Shown here in pieces: positions 9,296 through 17,408 of a DNA stretch of 40,176 bases (positions within the stretch are counted from its first letter, which is position 1; each line of letters starts with the position of its first letter). The notes under the pieces were generated by a model that worked only from the letters and a program-made list of their open reading frames with translations, was not told where the DNA came from and made no database searches. A program made the translations under genes and the position numbers. Source of the stretch: Hyphomicrobiaceae bacterium (GTDB taxonomy: Bacteria > Pseudomonadota > Alphaproteobacteria > Rhizobiales > Aestuariivirgaceae). The DNA lies in the NCBI GenBank assembly GCA_900298995.1, contig OMIC01000043.1:1-40176 (forward strand). Direction: 5' to 3'.

Positions 9296-10687
9296 ATGGC
9301 CGCAGATATCCTGATCATCGATGACGAGGCCGACATCCGCGGACTCATAGCCGGAATCCTCGAGGACGAAGGTTACGAGACGCGTCTCGCGCACAATTCC
9401 GATGCAGCCTTGGCCGAAGTGGCGCAGCGGCGGCCATCATTGATCATTCTCGACATCTGGTTGATCGGATCTCGCCTCGACGGTCTGGACCTTCTGAACA
9501 TCATCAAGGAAAAGCATCCCGAGGTCCCCGTGATCATTATTTCGGGGCATGGCAACATAGAAACCGCTGTCGCGGCCATCAAGCGCGGGGCCTATGAATA
9601 CATCGAAAAGCCCTTCAAGGCCGACCGGCTCCTGCTGGTGGTGGGGCGTGCCCTCGAGACTTCGCGCCTCAGGCGCGAGAACGAGGAACTGAAGGAGAAG
9701 TCGGGAACTGATACGGAACTGCTTGGTTCCTCAGCGGCCATGCGTCAGTTGCGGACACTTTTGAAGAAGATCGCGCCTTCCAACAGTCGCGTTCTCATCG
9801 CCGGGCCCATGGGCGCAGGCAAGGAACTCGCGGCGCGAAGCCTGCACGCCATGTCGCTGCGCGCCTCGGGCCCGTTCGTCACGCTGAGCGCCGCCGCGAT
9901 GGCGCCCGAACGCATGGAAGAGGAACTCTTCGGGGTCGAGGATGGCAGTGGCGCGACCCGGAGGGTAGGAGCGCTCGAGGAGGCCCATGGAGGCACCCTC
10001 TACATCGATGAACTTGCCGACATGCCGCTTGAAACCCAGGGCAAGGTCTTGCGTGTTCTGGTGGATCAGACCTTCCAGCGTGTGGGCGGAGCCAAGAAGG
10101 TCAAGGTCGACATCAGGGTGGTCTCATCGACCAGCCGCGACCTCACTGGCCTGATATCGCTGGGACGATTCCGCGAGGACTTGTATCATCGTCTGAGCGT
10201 TGTTCCGGTTCAGGTACCGGGCCTTGCAGAGCGACGTGAGGACATTCCGGAACTCATTTCCCACTTCACCCGCAGCTACTCAAACTCATCCGGGCAGCCT
10301 GCCCGGCGATTTGCTGAGGATGCCGTGGCCGTCCTCCAGACGCGCGAATGGGCGGGAAATGTCCGCGAGCTCCGGAACAATGTCGAGCGCATCCTGATCC
10401 TCGCCAGTGGGGATGCCAACACAGAAATCACTGCTTCCATGCTCCCGGGGGACACCGGTGGGGCCGGGACCGCATCCGTCAGCCTCGGGATTGAGCATCT
10501 GCTGGTTCATCCCCTTAGAGAAGCTCGGGAAGCCTTCGAGCGGGACTATATCACTGCCCAGCTGAGCCGCTTTGGCGGCAACATCTCGCGGACGGCGCAA
10601 TTCATCGGGATGGAAAGATCTGCCCTTCACAGGAAGATCAAGCTCCTGGGACTGGCTGGCCGCCATGATGACGACACGGAGCTGTGA
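9296..10687 (+). CDS. ntrX: response regulator NtrX
   Basis: NtrX is the response regulator cognate to NtrY. Its 463 residues comprise a receiver (Asp53, Lys105), an AAA+ domain and a Fis-like helix-turn-helix near the C-terminus (NISRTAQFIGMERSALHRKI). The Walker A region reads GPMGAGKE, and the segment where NtrC has GAFTGA is replaced by a GVEDGSGATRRVGAL stretch. Loss of GAFTGA is typical for alphaproteobacterial NtrX and argues against sigma54-dependent activation; such proteins are thought to regulate by other means. In several relatives trkA lies between ntrX and hfq. Here hfq follows after only 70 bases. Confidence 0.96.
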   Translation: MAADILIIDDEADIRGLIAGILEDEGYETRLAHNSDAALAEVAQRRPSLIILDIWLIGSRLDGLDLLNIIKEKHPEVPVIIISGHGNIETAVAAIKRGAYEYIEKPFKADRLLLVVGRALETSRLRRENEELKEKSGTDTELLGSSAAMRQLRTLLKKIAPSNSRVLIAGPMGAGKELAARSLHAMSLRASGPFVTLSAAAMAPERMEEELFGVEDGSGATRRVGALEEAHGGTLYIDELADMPLETQGKVLRVLVDQTFQRVGGAKKVKVDIRVVSSTSRDLTGLISLGRFREDLYHRLSVVPVQVPGLAERREDIPELISHFTRSYSNSSGQPARRFAEDAVAVLQTREWAGNVRELRNNVERILILASGDANTEITASMLPGDTGGAGTASVSLGIEHLLVHPLREAREAFERDYITAQLSRFGGNISRTAQFIGMERSALHRKIKLLGLAGRHDDDTEL

Positions 10688-10757
10688 AATGGAATTGCCA
10701 AATCGTCTGTGCTAGACAACGAGCCGGAACGGCCCAAGAACAAAAAGAGAAGAGCAA

Positions 10758-11003
10758 ATGGCCCAAGAAAAACAACAGAACCTGCAGGATACGTTTCTCA
10801 ACCACGTCCGCAAGCAGAAGATTCCCGTGACGGTTTTCCTCGTGAATGGCGTCAAATTGCAGGGCGTCATCACCTGGTTTGACAATTTCTGTGTCCTGCT
10901 GCGGCGTGATGGCATGTCCCAGCTCGTCTACAAGCATGCCATTTCAACCATCATGCCGGGCGGTCCGATCAGTCTGTTCGATGAAGAGCAGGCCGGAGGT
11001 TGA
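10758..11003 (+). CDS. hfq: RNA chaperone Hfq
   Basis: This 81-residue Sm-like protein forms a hexameric ring that pairs small RNAs with mRNAs. The Sm1 region ([25 protein letters not shown] is the start of the fold) and the Sm2 motif YKHAISTI are both intact. The C-terminal tail is short, as usual for Alphaproteobacteria. An AGAAGAG ribosome-binding site lies about five bases before the ATG. The stop codon overlaps the TTG start of hflX (TTGA), the usual hfq-hflX order. Confidence 0.98.
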   Translation: MAQEKQQNLQDTFLNHVRKQKIPVTVFLVNGVKLQGVITWFDNFCVLLRRDGMSQLVYKHAISTIMPGGPISLFDEEQAGG

Positions 11004-12382
11004 AGAAGGCCGACAAGACCGGCCGGGGCGGCGGCGTCGACTTTCAGATTGAAGGGCAGGCCGCGACGCGCGCCCTGGTCCTCCACGTCGACCGCCGGGA
11101 CAGGAACGCGCCACAGTCCAGCAATCGCGCCGTGGCAGCCCGCCTTGAGGAGGCGGTTGGCCTTGCGCGGGCTATTGACCTCGACATTCTGGGGGCCATC
11201 ATCGCACCGATCGTCGCTCCCCGGCCAGCAACGCTTCTGGGCTAAGGAAAAGTCGACGAGATCGTAGCACAGGTAAACGACGCCGACGCAGAGCTGGTCG
11301 TGGTCAACGCGCAACTCTCGCCAGTCCAGCAGCGAAACCTCGAGAAAGCCTGGGGGGCGAAGGTACTCGATCGGACCGGTCTCATTCTGGAAATATTCGG
11401 GCGCCGCGCTTCGACCCGCGAGGGCACGCTCCAGGTCGAACTGGCTCACCTCCAATATCAGAAAAGCCGCCTCGTGCGCTCCTGGACGCATCTCGAACGG
11501 CAGCGGGGTGGTTTCGGATTTCTCGGTGGGCCAGGTGAAAGCCAGCTCGAGGCCGACCGCCGCCTGATCCAGGAACGCATCAGTCGGATCGAGAAGCAGC
11601 TCGAGAGCGTGGTCAAGACACGCGCGCTTCACCGCAAGGGCAGGGCGCGGGTTCCCTATCCCGTCGTGGCTCTGGTTGGCTACACCAATGCAGGCAAATC
11701 CACACTCTTCAACCGGCTGAGCGGGGCAGACGTCCTGGCGAAGGATCTACTGTTCGCCACCCTTGATCCCACGATGCGCGTGATCGAGCTTCCACATGGA
11801 CGCAAGGTGATCCTCTCCGACACGGTGGGGTTCATCTCTGATCTTCCGACATCTCTCATTGCTGCCTTCCGTGCAACCCTTGAGGAGGTGCTCTCGGCCG
11901 ATCTGATCCTGCATGTTCGGGATGTCTCGCACGAAGACACGGATGCCCAGGCGGAGGATGTCACCCACGTCCTCGAGGAGCTGGGAGTCGATGAATTGCG
12001 CCGGTCGAAGATGATCGAGGTGTGGAACAAGCTCGATCTCCTGACGGCGGAGGAGCGCGCCGCCCGCACCCTATTGGCGCAGCGAAGGCCAGGCTGCATG
12101 CTGGTGTCCGCGGTGACAGGCGAAGGGCTGAGACCGCTCCTTGAATTGATCGAGGGGCGGCTGGCCGCGCAGGACAATCTCTTCGAGGTGATCCTCCAGC
12201 CCGATGACGGGGCCGGCCAGGCGTGGCTGCACGAGCGCGGAGAAGTCCTGAGCAGAAAGAACTTTCAGGACGGGCGTCTGCTCATGAAGGTCCGGCTCAC
12301 CGCTGACAAGGCGGGGCAGGCGCAGAGCCGCTTCGGCGCCGCGCTCAGGCCGCTCGGGAACCAGAAGCGCGCCGCAGAGTAA
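11000..12382 (+). pseudogene. hflX: GTPase HflX, interrupted by in-frame TAA
   Basis: HflX is a ribosome-associated GTPase that splits or rescues stalled ribosomes. The reading frame opens with TTG 11000 (overlapping the hfq stop, GGAGG directly adjacent) and runs 81 codons to TAA at 11243-11245. It then continues in the same frame, without another stop, to 12382. The halves join into one HflX: the conserved ATLLG-x-GKVDEI segment carries the TAA at the x position. After the stop all GTPase motifs are intact: GYTNAGKST near virtual residue 228, DTVGF, WNKLD and a final SAVTGEG. The first downstream start is GTG 11300, which would yield a 360-residue protein lacking most of the N-terminal HflX domain. 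A nonsense mutation, readthrough or a base-call error could each explain this. TAA is a normal terminator elsewhere here (cinA, mazG). Confidence 0.85.
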
Positions 12383-12383
12383 G

Positions 12384-13178
12384 TTACTTCCCGAGGCTTT
12401 TGGCTTCGTCCCAGAGACTGTCCATATCTTCGAGCGTTGAGTCCGCTGGCGCCCGTCCGGCTTCGGCGAGCCGGGCTTCAATGTGAGCAAATCGGCGCTC
12501 GAACTTGGCATTTGCCGAACGCAGGGCCGCCTCGGGGTCTATTCCCATGTGCCTCGCCACATTTGCGACAGCGAACAGGAGATCGCCCATCTCCTCTGCC
12601 TTCTTGTTTTCAGGAGCAGACCGCAATTCGTCTATCTCCTCGGCGATCTTGTCGTAGACATATTCTACGGTCGGCCAGTCGAAACCGACTTTCGCAGCCT
12701 TGGCCTGTAGCTTCAGAGCACGGGTAAGGCCGGGCAGGGCGAGCGGAATGCCGTCGAGAGTACTCCGCTGTGGCTTGTTCTTGCGTTCCTCGGCCTTCCT
12801 GTCTTCCCAGAACCCTTTGGCGAGTTCCGCCGAGCGCGCATCGTCATCGCCGAACACATGCGGATGCCGCCGGATCATCTTCGCGGATACTGCGCCAACG
12901 ACATCGTCGAAGGTGAAACTTTCTTCTTCTTCCGCCATTTGCGAATGGTAGACGGCCTGGAGCAGCAGATCACCGAGTTCCTCGCACAAGTCCTCCCGAG
13001 AGCCGTTCGCTATGGCATCAGCCACCTCATAGGCTTCCTCGATGGTATAGGGCGCGATGGTCGCAAAGGACTGCTCCAGATCCCAGGGGCAACCCGTCTC
13101 CGGCGTCCGCAGCGCCTTCATGATGGCACGCAGTGTTTCGATCTTGCGCGGGTTCATGTCTGCAGGGTTCTGGCTCAT
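12384..13178 (-). CDS. mazG: nucleoside triphosphate pyrophosphohydrolase MazG
   Basis: MazG hydrolyses (d)NTPs to monophosphates and pyrophosphate, acting as a house-cleaning enzyme. The 264-residue length fits the two-domain form. The first MazG domain shows the metal-binding EELGDLLLQAVYH near residue 67, with a KMIRRHPHVFGD segment after it. The second domain repeats the pattern as EEIDEL and EEMGDLLFAVANVARH. It ends with TAA one base from the stop of convergent hflX, the usual tail-to-tail arrangement. Its upstream region holds an AT-rich palindrome that may form part of its promoter. Confidence 0.95.
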   Translation of the reverse strand: MSQNPADMNPRKIETLRAIMKALRTPETGCPWDLEQSFATIAPYTIEEAYEVADAIANGSREDLCEELGDLLLQAVYHSQMAEEEESFTFDDVVGAVSAKMIRRHPHVFGDDDARSAELAKGFWEDRKAEERKNKPQRSTLDGIPLALPGLTRALKLQAKAAKVGFDWPTVEYVYDKIAEEIDELRSAPENKKAEEMGDLLFAVANVARHMGIDPEAALRSANAKFERRFAHIEARLAEAGRAPADSTLEDMDSLWDEAKSLGK

Positions 13179-13240
13179 GGAAAGGTCCGTAGCGGAATTC
13201 AGCCAGTAAGACCACTGACCCTGAAAGCCGCATAATATAT

Positions 13241-13268
13241 ATTATGGAATATGCGAGCTCTCTCTAAA
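13241..13268 (-). promoter_or_regulatory. candidate mazG promoter with AT-rich palindrome
   Basis: On the minus strand TTTAGA (13268-13263) and CATAAT (13246-13241) are 16 bases apart, upstream of mazG. The -10 lies inside a perfect 16-base palindrome, CATAATATATATTATG (13231-13246). The assignment is by pattern and is weak. Confidence 0.3.
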
Positions 13269-13269
13269 G

Positions 13270-13295
13270 TGCTGTTGTTTGACGCTGAAACAGCA
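13270..13295 (-). terminator. weak stem-loop after the 13319-14245 ORF
   Basis: A seven-base inverted repeat (TGCTGTT and AACAGCA) with a 12-base loop lies 24 bases beyond the stop of the minus-strand ORF. No T-run follows on the minus strand, so intrinsic termination is doubtful. Confidence 0.25.
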
Positions 13296-13318
13296 ACTTC
13301 AATTGATATTCTCGCGCT

Positions 13319-14245
13319 TCACTCCAACGGCTCTTGCTTGGGCCAGGATTTCGGCGTGCAGACCGTTACCTTTTCCGTGAAGTCCTTGTTCCATTCGGTT
13401 CGACGGCATCCAAACCAGTAAGGTGTCTGTTGCTGCCATGGCGTACCGTGAAAACGCGACGCCAGAAGCTGCTGGGCCGGCCTTGAATAGGCCTCGTGGC
13501 TACCATGCCAGTTGCATCCATATCGCGTCGTCCGGACCGCCAGAGCGAGCGCCTCAGCGGCTCCATCCTTGCCGTCCGACTTTCGCGCCCAGCTTAAGGC
13601 AGCCTCAGACAGCCGTTGAGGCGCCTGCGGCATGCGGCTCAGCGCCCGGATTTCCTTCCAATCGACTGCCTTGACCATGGGATGATGGATCAGCAACAGA
13701 TCCCGTTTCTCAGCCGATTGGAGTACCAAAGCCGGGTCATAGTATTCGCCAAGCCTGCGTTGGACGTAATCCTTGCCGTATGGGCTACCAAGCGCGAAGT
13801 CGGCCTGTTGTCGCAGCGCTGCAAGCTGTCGGTCAGGCTCGAAGGGACACCACCAGTTCCTGTCATTCGGGTTCCAGCCATCCACCTCGGTGAGGTTTTC
13901 AGGCTTGATGCTCTCCGACATCCACGGCCCCGGCATGGCCACCAGTATGTTGTGCGGCGGCGCCCTCAGTATGGTTAACAGACGCTGGTGGCGGGGTGAG
14001 ATGCCAGGGTAATCAGACTTCACATCCTCAGCCAAAGCCTTGATGTCCGGATTCAAGTCCAGATAGCTTTCGAGTTTGGCACCATCCACCTTGCGGACCA
14101 GCGCGTAGTCACGCGTCCAGGCTGCCCTAGAGAACAGTGCGCGCTCCCGGCTGTCAAAGCTCTGGTCTGCAGCAAGTTCCCAAAGGGTATTTACGGGAAG
14201 GAAATTGAACAGGATGTCGGAGGCCGGGTCAGAACTGAGCCGCAC
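13319..14245 (-). CDS. uncharacterised protein, possible C-terminal part of the upstream protein
   Basis: I do not recognise a named family. The 308 residues have no signal peptide or membrane segment. They are rich in Trp, Arg and Pro, with features such as WNPNDRNWWCPFEPDR and ASDILFNFLPVNTLWELA near the start. The N-terminal part looks helical, as in helical-repeat proteins. The only start is GTG at 14245, 12 bases after the TAA of the upstream ORF. That TAA is in the same frame, so removing one codon would join both ORFs into a single protein of about 824 residues with one signal peptide. Its own lack of a secretion signal supports this reading. From memory, similar C-terminal segments occur in longer uncharacterised proteins, but that needs a search. 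Confidence 0.7.
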   Translation of the reverse strand: MRLSSDPASDILFNFLPVNTLWELAADQSFDSRERALFSRAAWTRDYALVRKVDGAKLESYLDLNPDIKALAEDVKSDYPGISPRHQRLLTILRAPPHNILVAMPGPWMSESIKPENLTEVDGWNPNDRNWWCPFEPDRQLAALRQQADFALGSPYGKDYVQRRLGEYYDPALVLQSAEKRDLLLIHHPMVKAVDWKEIRALSRMPQAPQRLSEAALSWARKSDGKDGAAEALALAVRTTRYGCNWHGSHEAYSRPAQQLLASRFHGTPWQQQTPYWFGCRRTEWNKDFTEKVTVCTPKSWPKQEPLE

Positions 14246-14257
14246 CGCTGCTTTCCA

Positions 14258-15793
14258 TTAGTCTTCGTCTTCGGCGATCAGGCCGAGAAGCGCTGAAAAA
14301 CGATCCCGATCTATAGATGCGGAATCACCTCCAAATCCATGCAGGAATTCTGGCGTAACCAGTGCGTCCCGAACTTTCCGAGCTCCCGCTACATCACCCT
14401 GCCCTGCGAGATATTGGATGAAGGGAAACACCGCGCCCATCGAATAGGCGCGCGAAGTCTTGAACGGGACAGTCTGAAGGGCGGCAATCGCTTCATCGAT
14501 ATCCCCAGCCATTGCGGACAGTCGAACAGCCTGAGACAAGAGAAAGCCAGCAGCAGCTGTTTCGCGCGAAGCTCCGCAGCTTTCGTCTGTTGCTCTTATT
14601 GCCGAAATCGCTTCCGACCAGAGAGCGGAGCGGCTTGCCTGATCGGGACGGGCAGCCAGCGCCAACAGCATTTCTCTTGCCGGCCCCGCGATCAGGCGTC
14701 CGGCAGGTTCGAGAGCCAGAGCGCGCGATATGTAATCATCCATCCGGGCTTGCCAGCCAGAGCCGATGAGCGACCAGGGCGCCAGCTGATAACGCTGATT
14801 GGCTGACTGCCCAGCCATCATCCACAGCGCCATCGGATATCGACGGGAAGCATCCACGAGTGCTTTTGAAATTGTCGCGTTCTCAGGCAGCGCACCATTG
14901 AGCCACCAGGTTCCGTCCTTGGCGCGCACACCGACAAAATCGATGTCATAGAGTGCCGTGGCGTATTGGCGCGCCAAATCTCTATTGGCCAGTATCTCGG
15001 CAGCGGGTTTGGAGAGAGTGGCAATGTCGGAATCAATGAGCTGAGCCCAGCCTGTCGCCGTGTCCTCCTGATTGGCAATGAAGCCGAGAAGTTCCCGAGT
15101 GATTCCATGAACCGATGACAGGGTTGGGTCTGCCAGTATGGCTTCTGCTTCCTGACGCGCCGCGTCGGGCTGCTTTGCATGCGCCAGCAGATTGGCAATG
15201 TTGTACCGTGCGGCTGCCCGGTGCGGCGAGGCAGACTCCGCTATCGTCCTGAACAGAACCAAGCCTCTCGCGGGATCGCGGTAAAACGCAATGGACGCAT
15301 CCTGGTAGGCTCGATCCATGCGTTGCAGGTTGATGTAGGCCGGATCAACATCGAGAGGCGGAGGCAAGGCAGCGCCCCCCTCCTCAGTGCTGCAGGCCTT
15401 CAGGACCTGCTCCTGCGCCCGGAGCCATTGCCGGACATAGGGATGATCCTTCCCCAGCGATCCAACGCGCTTCTCGAGAACTGACAGAGGATAGCCGATG
15501 CGGCAATTCCAGCTTATGTCGGCAAGGCCCGGGGCCTCGGGCATGATAGTTGCCGTGAGGGACTTCCAGCGATCCTGGAGAACCCATGTGTCGGCATCGG
15601 CCGGAGCAGGATCGATCATGGGGTCACCAAGTCCCTGCAGCACCCGCCAGCTCCGGGCACCGAAAGGCTCGGCAGCGTAGCGATCAACGGCGCTGGCAAG
15701 GTTCTGCGGCGTACAAGTGCCTTGGCTCTGCGCCAGTACAGGTCCCGTTACGACCACCAGAGATAAGAACCCGGCCTGTATGGTTTTCAGCAT
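14258..15793 (-). CDS. periplasmic helical-repeat protein of unknown function
   Basis: The 511-residue product begins with a clear Sec signal peptide (MLKTIQAGFLSLVVVTGPVLAQ, cleavage expected after LAQ near residue 22). The rest is alanine- and leucine-rich and strongly helical. Stretches such as HRAAARYNIANLLAHAKQPDAARQEAEAILAD resemble TPR-like repeats, so it probably sits in the periplasm as a scaffold or binding protein. It follows the MBL-fold gene by 17 bases with an AGGAT ribosome-binding site, so it may be the distal part of the metG operon. Its TAA stop (14258-14260) is in frame with the next ORF. No catalytic motif is seen, and the function is unknown. Confidence 0.75.
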   Translation of the reverse strand: MLKTIQAGFLSLVVVTGPVLAQSQGTCTPQNLASAVDRYAAEPFGARSWRVLQGLGDPMIDPAPADADTWVLQDRWKSLTATIMPEAPGLADISWNCRIGYPLSVLEKRVGSLGKDHPYVRQWLRAQEQVLKACSTEEGGAALPPPLDVDPAYINLQRMDRAYQDASIAFYRDPARGLVLFRTIAESASPHRAAARYNIANLLAHAKQPDAARQEAEAILADPTLSSVHGITRELLGFIANQEDTATGWAQLIDSDIATLSKPAAEILANRDLARQYATALYDIDFVGVRAKDGTWWLNGALPENATISKALVDASRRYPMALWMMAGQSANQRYQLAPWSLIGSGWQARMDDYISRALALEPAGRLIAGPAREMLLALAARPDQASRSALWSEAISAIRATDESCGASRETAAAGFLLSQAVRLSAMAGDIDEAIAALQTVPFKTSRAYSMGAVFPFIQYLAGQGDVAGARKVRDALVTPEFLHGFGGDSASIDRDRFSALLGLIAEDED

Positions 15794-15810
15794 GCTATCC
15801 TATCTATTTT

Positions 15811-16608
15811 CTAAAAACTGAGTTCGAGCCCGTCATAGGCGGGTTCGATTCCTGAGGGCAGTTCACGCACGAGTGTGTCATAATCGAGGTCGACATGCAG
15901 GTTGGTCAACACTGCGCGTCGCGGTTTCATCCTGGCAATCCAGTTCAGCGTCTGTGGCAGGCTCCAATGGCTCAGATGAGGTGTTCGCTTGAGAGCGTCA
16001 ACAATCCAGAGGTCGAGATTGGCAAGCGCTGGCAGACTCGACTCCGGGACACCGGACAGATCCGGCGTGTAAGCCATATCTCCGATACGGAAGCCCAGCG
16101 CATCGATGCCCCCGTGCTCCACATGAAAAGGAAGCGCCGAAATACTGCCGCCCAAACCGCTGACGAGCACCGGTTCTCCCGGTCGCATGGCATTGAGATT
16201 GAGCGTGGGCGGATAATCGCTTCCCGGCGCCTGATAAAAGCAATAACTGAATCGCGTGGTCAGCATTCGTCCGGTTGCGTCATCGGCCCATACTTCGACA
16301 CGACGGCCTGACCGAAGGAAGATACCTCTCAGATCATCGATACCGTGGGTGTGATCCGCATGTTCATGCGTATAGAGCACGCCATCCAGATCACCGACAC
16401 CGGCGCTCAACAACTGCTCTCGAAGATCGGGCGATGTGTCGACAAGCACTCGCGTCTGTCCATGCTGACTCTTCGAAGTGATCAGAACCGAGCAACGCCG
16501 ACGTCGGTTCCTCGGATTCCCAGGGTCACAGTCGCCCCATTCATTCCCGATCCGGGGTACCCCGCCCGAAGACCCGCAGCCGAGGATTGTCAAGAACCGG
16601 TTCATCAT
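15811..16608 (-). CDS. MBL-fold metal-dependent hydrolase (PhnP-like)
   Basis: This protein of about 265 residues belongs to the metallo-beta-lactamase superfamily, in the PhnP/tRNase Z-like phosphodiesterase group. The N-terminal LGCGSSGGVPRIG is characteristic. The metal motif HEHADH covers residues 81-86, and later ligands lie in AYTPDLSGVP and the TNLHVDLDYDTL ending. The gene regularly follows metG-tatD in Alphaproteobacteria, yet its substrate is unknown; cyclic phosphodiester hydrolysis is an inference from PhnP. Its ATG overlaps the tatD stop (TGATG). A TTG one codon earlier is also possible. Confidence 0.9.
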   Translation of the reverse strand: MMNRFLTILGCGSSGGVPRIGNEWGDCDPGNPRNRRRRCSVLITSKSQHGQTRVLVDTSPDLREQLLSAGVGDLDGVLYTHEHADHTHGIDDLRGIFLRSGRRVEVWADDATGRMLTTRFSYCFYQAPGSDYPPTLNLNAMRPGEPVLVSGLGGSISALPFHVEHGGIDALGFRIGDMAYTPDLSGVPESSLPALANLDLWIVDALKRTPHLSHWSLPQTLNWIARMKPRRAVLTNLHVDLDYDTLVRELPSGIEPAYDGLELSF

Positions 16609-17405
16609 CAACCACGAATCCCGCCTGTCCGCTCTGTCTTGCTGAACAAACGGAAGAAATTATCGCTGGTGATCCGCGCCATCTCCTCAACCGGCAATCC
16701 GCGAAGTTCTGCCAGCGTAGCCAGGGTCTTCACGACGAAGGCCGGCTCATTTGGTTTTCCCCGGTAAGGGACGGGTGCCAGATAAGGTGCATCCGTCTCC
16801 ACGAGTATGCGGTCGAGAGGCAAATCGGCGGCTGTTGCACGAATATCAGCAGCCGATTTGTATGTCAGGATTCCAGAGAAAGATACATACCCACCCAGAG
16901 CTACGGCGGCTCTGGCCAATCTGGCCTCTGACGTGAAACAATGAAGAAGCGGGAGGAAGGAACCTTTCTCCATTTCTTCCCGCAAGATGGCGATGGTGTC
17001 GTCTTCGGCTTCACGACTGTGGATCACGAGTGGAAGACCTGTCTGCCTTGCGGCTGCAATGTGAACCCGGAAACCCCGCGCCTGAGCCTCCCGAGGGCTC
17101 AGGTCATAATGATAGTCAAGACCAACCTCCCCAATGCCGATGCATTTCGGATGCTCCGACAGACGGACAAGATCGCTGACCGTGACGTCTGGCTCTTCAT
17201 GTGCATTGTGAGGGTGCGTGCCAACAGTGCAGAACACGGGAGCGAAGCTTTCGGCTATCTGACAGAGAGCACCGAAACGGGCAACCCTGGACGAAATCGA
17301 CACCATGAGACCGACGCCGGCTGCCCGGGCACGCGCCACGACATCGGGCAGGTGTTCTTCCATACCCTCGAAATCGAGGTGGCAGTGGCTATCTACGACG
17401 AACAT
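16608..17405 (-). CDS. tatD: TatD family metal-dependent DNase
   Basis: This 265-residue TIM-barrel hydrolase of the TatD family is associated with 3'-5' DNA exonuclease and repair activity. The N-terminal DSHCHLDF supplies two metal-binding His residues (7 and 9). GIGEVGLDYHYDLS supplies the conserved Glu, LVIHSREAEDDT and LLHCFT supply further His residues, and LVETDAPYLAP the final Asp. It starts three bases after the metG stop and overlaps the MBL gene by one base, so metG, tatD and the MBL gene are likely cotranscribed. It has no link to Tat secretion despite the historical name. Confidence 0.93.
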   Translation of the reverse strand: MFVVDSHCHLDFEGMEEHLPDVVARARAAGVGLMVSISSRVARFGALCQIAESFAPVFCTVGTHPHNAHEEPDVTVSDLVRLSEHPKCIGIGEVGLDYHYDLSPREAQARGFRVHIAAARQTGLPLVIHSREAEDDTIAILREEMEKGSFLPLLHCFTSEARLARAAVALGGYVSFSGILTYKSAADIRATAADLPLDRILVETDAPYLAPVPYRGKPNEPAFVVKTLATLAELRGLPVEEMARITSDNFFRLFSKTERTGGIRG

Positions 17406-17408
17406 TGT

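Noticed and set aside
11243-14260. Reassigned TAA codon explaining the hflX and helical-repeat interruptions
   Set aside because: TAA ends cinA, mazG and hflX itself exactly where these proteins normally stop, so a genome-wide code change is not supported.
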